Assembly: GCA_026027325.1 (NCBI GenBank)
Contig: JAMSLZ010000001.1
Location: 1,302,001 to 1,366,000, forward strand
Length of the DNA stretch: 64,000 nt
Reading direction: 5' to 3'
From: Actinomucor elegans
Lineage: Eukaryota > Mucoromycota > Mucoromycetes > Mucorales > Mucoraceae
In this document: positions 59,914 to 64,000 of the stretch, in pieces
Layout of the letters: every line of letters begins with the position of its first letter
Numbering within the stretch: position 1 is the stretch's first letter
Program-made: the position numbers and the translations under genes
The notes under the pieces: model-generated
Database searches by the model: none
Told to the model about the DNA's origin: nothing
Seen by the model: only the letters and a program-made list of their open reading frames with translations

Positions 59914-60891
59914 GTCAACAAGGTAGAAGAAGAAGAGGAAAGATTATTATTTAATCACCACGAAATAGGGGAATGAGTCTTGGGAGTACAATGAAATGAA
60001 TCTAATTGTGTGTAACGCATCTACTGGCACATTGTTTCATTAGTTGGTCCTTTTGTCTAATGAGAATATATGCGCATTAATAGCCTTCGAATGAATAAGT
60101 CAGAGACGCTTTAGATATCATTCCTACTCCTGTCTTGAATGCCATTTACAGCATTAATTTAAAGTTTGGAGTCGTAGCTTTGAGAAATATATGGACGCTT
60201 GCGCATTGGATGCTTGATATGAACGATACAAATAGAATTCTCTTTGGATGGGGTTTGAAAATATAGAAAAACATCCTGTTTCATAGATTCAGGGCACCGT
60301 TTTTCGGAGTTGTTGGCCACCTGCATACGTTACTAGGTAGTATAAAAGTTGGTGCATTATACTATACAAGTTTTATTTTATATAGTTCCCGGAATTCAGC
60401 GGTTTTTCTTGGTTATCTGTTGGTTTAAATGTAATTTTATAGGTATAAATTTCAAATCATGGAGGATCATTTCGTGCGCGGAAATTGAACATAACACTGT
60501 TTATAGCCAATGAAATTACTTATGCGGTATAATCTCTGGTGCGGAAATTGAAAATCATATCTTTAATTGTAGCAAGCTATGAATGAAACTTTGCACTTTA
60601 CGTGATTAATGAAAATTATAGAGGACTTAATTCTCTTGTAATAATGTAAATCATGTAAACAGTCTAAAAGAAATTTTCTGTTCTAAATATTAAAAGGATA
60701 TATTTTCAGATTCATTTATTTCCTGATTAAAGTGATTTATATTTACAAAAAAAAAAAAAAAAAAAAAAAAAAAACTTATTAAAAACTACGCATTTTTTAT
60801 GAATTACCTGAAATTCAAAGCCTTATGCATATTCATTGATAATCTAGATACATATTTTTAAATTTTGAGAATATTATGAAGAATTGAATAA
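59914..60891. other. CSC1 promoter region and AT-rich spacer
   Basis: No gene seen. An A28 tract is at 60747-60774. It ends at the presumed CACTA terminus. Confidence 0.6.
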
Positions 60892-61006
60892 CACTATGGG
60901 AAAAAAAAAGTGAAATAAAGTGAATTCATGGCAAAATCAAGTGAATTTCAAGTGAATTAGTGCTTTCACCTGAATTTAAAGTGAAATAAAGTGAATTTCA
61001 TGGCAA
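60892..61006. repeat. CACTA terminus and subterminal repeat block
   Basis: It begins CACTATGGG. AAAGTGAAATAAAGTGAATT followed by CATGGCAA occurs at 60907-60934 and again at 60978-61006, with one extra T. Further AAGTGAATT units lie between at about 60939 and 60950. Such arrays normally bind transposon-encoded proteins near each end. Confidence 0.7.
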
Positions 61007-61201
61007 CTTGGAAACCAGGTTAATGCACCTTAACTTTTATTTCCATTATTTTTCCATGAATTTCCATGTTTCCCAATTGGAGTGAATATGGAGCTAGTTC
61101 GAGTAAATTGTATGTTAAACTAAACAGTGAAGCAGAGCTCTGGTTTCAACGAATATAAGACAGCATTGATAGTATAGAATAAATTTATATATGTACTTGG
61201 T

Positions 61202-64000
61202 TTAATAAGGTCTCCAAGCAACATATGTTTTGTCTTTATTTAATAAAGAAGGTATAAGTATAGCATATCCTATTATGTCCTTGGCTTTGATTATTTTCCA
61301 TAGGAGCCTTTCTTCATAGGGTTGCGTATAATAGCAGCATGTTTGACCATCAAACACTAAAGTCGTTTGATGTTGTAATAAGGCAAGTATTTGATCTTTC
61401 CATCTAATAAACTGCTTTACTTGGCCTATATTATATTGTAAGGACATAGTATCATCTGATATGTATGCAACTATCTTTTGGTTTTGTTTTCTTGAAGAAA
61501 TATCAACGGTTTGGCCATTCCTCGTTTTACCGTAAGTATTAGAAGTAGAAACAGAGTACTCCTCTTCTGTTGAACTGGAACCATTATGATCGGCTAGATA
61601 TTGCTGGATTAGATGCTTAATATCACACGTTGGAAATAATTGGTTGATTAAGTCAGCAGAAGAAGGTTTAAATACCATATCTTCATCAACACTATGGCTT
61701 TCAATTCCAATCTGCCAGTTTTTATACGCTTTTGTGTAGTGATCCATTAGAACAGTGACAGAGTTTTTTTGAGGATTTTGTTTAGACTTGATATGTCTTT
61801 TTACATCTTGAATACTTCTTTCAAGAGTTCGGGCGCTTATCAATCTAAGTGGACCAAGCTGAAAAATAATATAGGACAAATGTTTTAGATAATGCTGGTT
61901 AATGGTAAATGTATCTTTTCCCATCTTCTGCAGTAAGAACGCATGCCATCTTTTTACTAATCTAGAATGAAAAGACGATATAAATTATCGAAAACTTAGC
62001 ATAGCTGCACGTAGTAGTCTCTCAAAAAAAAAACTTACTCATCAATCCGTAACAGATCACTTGGATATATGTTGAATTTTTGGGTCAAAGTGCAGACCAT
62101 GGATATTGATTTCAAAGCATTGCACGCATCATCAACAGCTTCCAGTACAGGAGAAGCTACCTTTCTCTTCTTTTTTCTATTTCTTTCGGTTTGGTAAATA
62201 TCAGCATGTTGTTTTCGTAACGCCTCCACTACCAAAGTGGGTACTATGTACATTAAAAAATCAATCCAGTCAACGCTACGAGATTGGCCTGATTTGGAAG
62301 AAATATCTAAGTGAAGAAAAAAGCAAGGATATTAATTCATTGGAATAATTAGCATTAAGTTTCTTGAGTTAATCTCTAATACCTATAAATTGACCATCAA
62401 TGGCTCCATTTGGAAGCATTCGTTGTATTTGAACCATTGCTCTGCCAATTTCTTCTCTATAGGCGTTCCGAAGGAACAAAGGGTTATAGTATCCGAATCT
62501 CTGAGAGTCATCCTTCATCATGGACCATATGTGCTTGGCTATATTCATTCCCCATAAGTGCATCTCATCTAATCCAAAAAATGAACATCCATGAAAGCTT
62601 TTTAATAATGCAAATGGCAATTTCCCTTTGAGTGAAGTAGCCTAGATAGTTAATCAAATCATACTGCATTAGACACTGATACAGTTACTATTGTTTAATT
62701 TATTAAGCTTCTTACCAAGTCACCGTTTTGATAATCCTCAGAAGTCCTTAATGGGTATTCAATGGGCTCTTGTGCTTCATTTGTTCCAGGAAAAACTATA
62801 GTCCTTTTTGATTTGGAATAAATGCCTTTGATCTTGCAAATGCGGCATCCATGGTAAGAATTATGGCCAGCATGTAAACATAGCTCTGATAGTCCAGGAA
62901 TATCACCAATTATGTTTAATAAGTGGGCCTTTATACGGATGGAAGAGGTTCCTGTTTCGACAATAATGCCTTCTGTTTCCAAAACGAGAAGCTCCTGGAT
63001 GGTAGGATAAAGGAAACTAAAGATATCATAGGGTTTTCTCGGACCAGGTATGACGGCAACGATCAGTCTGTTTTCTGGATCAAATCTATAATAGAGCATT
63101 TAATTTATCCATTAAAGTTTCAGCGCCAAGTTATTTTGTTTTGTACCTTTGTTCTGGTGGTATATCATTAATAGTAAACATGATAATTGCCATACTATTA
63201 TCACCTGTGTCAAAAGGATGGAATCCATCGTAATGGAACGAGAGCGAGAGGTTATAGTCTTCTTCGGCGTCACTATTTCTACTTTTAAAAGCGAATCCAT
63301 CCAATATATCTCTCTCGCAGCCATCAAGCTCATCGGTTGAACTATACACAGAGCTACGCGTAGCTTTATATTTCAACTTCTTCCTATTCTTTTCAGACAG
63401 CATAAAATAGGCCAACTGCTTACTAAGTGATAGTTGGTAATGCTTGGCTTTAGCTTCCATGATAGTTGATGTGGACGATGTCTCTTCATAACGATGTCTC
63501 TTGCAACTTAACCTAGGGCAAGCAGTTTGACTGTCACCAGGGTAATACATGTAGCACCCTTCAGGACACATGTCATATTTATCAGCTTGAAGTTGGATTA
63601 TATGATTATTATTAATGCTTTCGCATTTATACGGGCTGATGAATTTTAGATGTTCTATAAAAGAAAATAAGAATAGCAGTGAGCACACTGGTAGTAGTAA
63701 AGCAGCAAGATGGAAATAATAACTATACCACTATTCATCTCAATTAAGTACTCATTGAAGAAGTTGAATATTTTTTCGGTCGTACTTTTTGATACATTGT
63801 TTTCTTTTAAGAGATACTTCAGTTCTAGACTTTTCCTCTCTGGAGGACTTAAAATATCCATGTACTGTTTACCATCGTCCTTGATTTTAAGCTGAATAGG
63901 ATGGGTAATAGTATCTTTGAATTTGCTTAATCTAGAGTATATTTCTTCCACTGTGGTTTTTTTTATTGCGTCTTCTTCTATAGCGCCAACTGTTCGCCAA
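61202..64000 (-). CDS. tnp2-family (CACTA) transposase, 5'-partial
   Basis: Exons 63729->64000, 63147-63654, 62716-63085, 62383-62641, 62039-62306 and 61202-61961 keep one open frame of about 810 codons with canonical introns. It runs off the window, so the start is missing. Motifs in order: HLKFISPYKCESI, then YDMCPEGCYMYY and ACPRLSCKRHRYE (zinc-binding-like cysteines). Next come LSLSFHYDGFHPFDTGDNSM (the tnp2 DG block with a candidate catalytic Asp), RFDPENRLIVAVIPGPRKPY, and LHAGHNSYHGCRICKIKGIY (a second cysteine cluster). A DUF4218-like end follows: YLKHLSYIIFQLGPLRLISA, RTLERSIQDVKRHIKSKQNP. No internal stop or frameshift was found, so it may encode a complete protein. A domesticated gene is possible, but the adjacent CACTA terminus argues for a recent transposon. 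Confidence 0.8.

Larger units (their letters stand above)
60892..64000 (-). mobile_element. CACTA (EnSpm-like) DNA transposon, one end inside window
   Basis: Three independent signs support this. A CACTATGGGAAA terminus is at 60892. A block of repeated AAGTGAATT/AAGTGAAAT motifs directly inside it (60907-61006) is typical of CACTA subterminal repeats. A minus-strand tnp2-family transposase gene (61202 onwards) has its 3' end facing this terminus. The other end lies beyond base 64000, so the terminal inverted repeat and the 3-bp target duplication cannot be checked. The bases just outside are TAA. Confidence 0.7.

Noticed and set aside
61202..64000. Viral origin for the large minus-strand gene
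   Set aside because: The cysteine clusters, DG block and DUF4218-like end fit a tnp2 transposase, and a CACTA terminus is adjacent.

Overview
The window is nuclear DNA from a filamentous early-diverging fungus, most likely of the Mucorales (inference). The DNA is AT-rich with many poly-A/T tracts. Genes carry short introns of about 45-75 nt with GTAAGT-like donors, CTAAC/CTGAC-like branch sites and TAG/CAG acceptors. The set of homologues (sepiapterin reductase, RSPRY1-like, PRL phosphatase, Kre9-type GPI protein, OSCA/CSC1 channel, CYP monooxygenase, Sec2-type GEF) fits this group. I saw no tRNA, rRNA, CRISPR or prokaryotic feature.

Layout. 0.6-16.5 kb: a small unknown gene, a PH-domain gene, a PRL-type phosphatase, sepiapterin reductase (-), an RSPRY1-like RING/SPRY gene (-), a secreted subtilase (-), a LYAR-like nucleolar protein (-), a PABPN1-like poly(A)-binding protein and an R3HCC1L-like protein. 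16.8-31.3 kb: cytochrome c (-), a two-HMG-box protein, a WDR26/Gid7 E3 subunit, SmE, a GPI-anchored wall protein (-) and a Sec2/Rabin-like Rab GEF. 34.3-46.7 kb: a small Alb1-like protein convergent with an Sqs1-like G-patch protein (-), a cytochrome P450 and an RGS-domain protein. 47.6-49.3 kb: a decayed DIRS-type (tyrosine recombinase) retrotransposon. 49.6-60 kb: SVF1 (-) divergent from TRM11, a NEPRO-like nucleolar protein (-) and a CSC1/OSCA channel (-). 60.9-64 kb: the transposase-distal end of a CACTA-type DNA transposon with a multi-exon tnp2-like transposase that runs off the window.

The genes are unlinked housekeeping functions. Several concern RNA (SmE, PABPN1, LYAR, Sqs1, NEPRO, TRM11, Alb1-like) and several concern membranes or signalling (RGS, Sec2, CSC1, PRL, PH). 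They do not form a metabolic cluster. Gene-dense runs alternate with gaps of 1-4 kb. Many of those gaps hold divergent copies of one short dispersed repeat built on three ordered motifs (GAGCA/TGAGCT, CAGATGCGACATTA, GAGATCT). I do not recognise it, and it is the most open observation here. The best defined new-looking system is the CACTA element.
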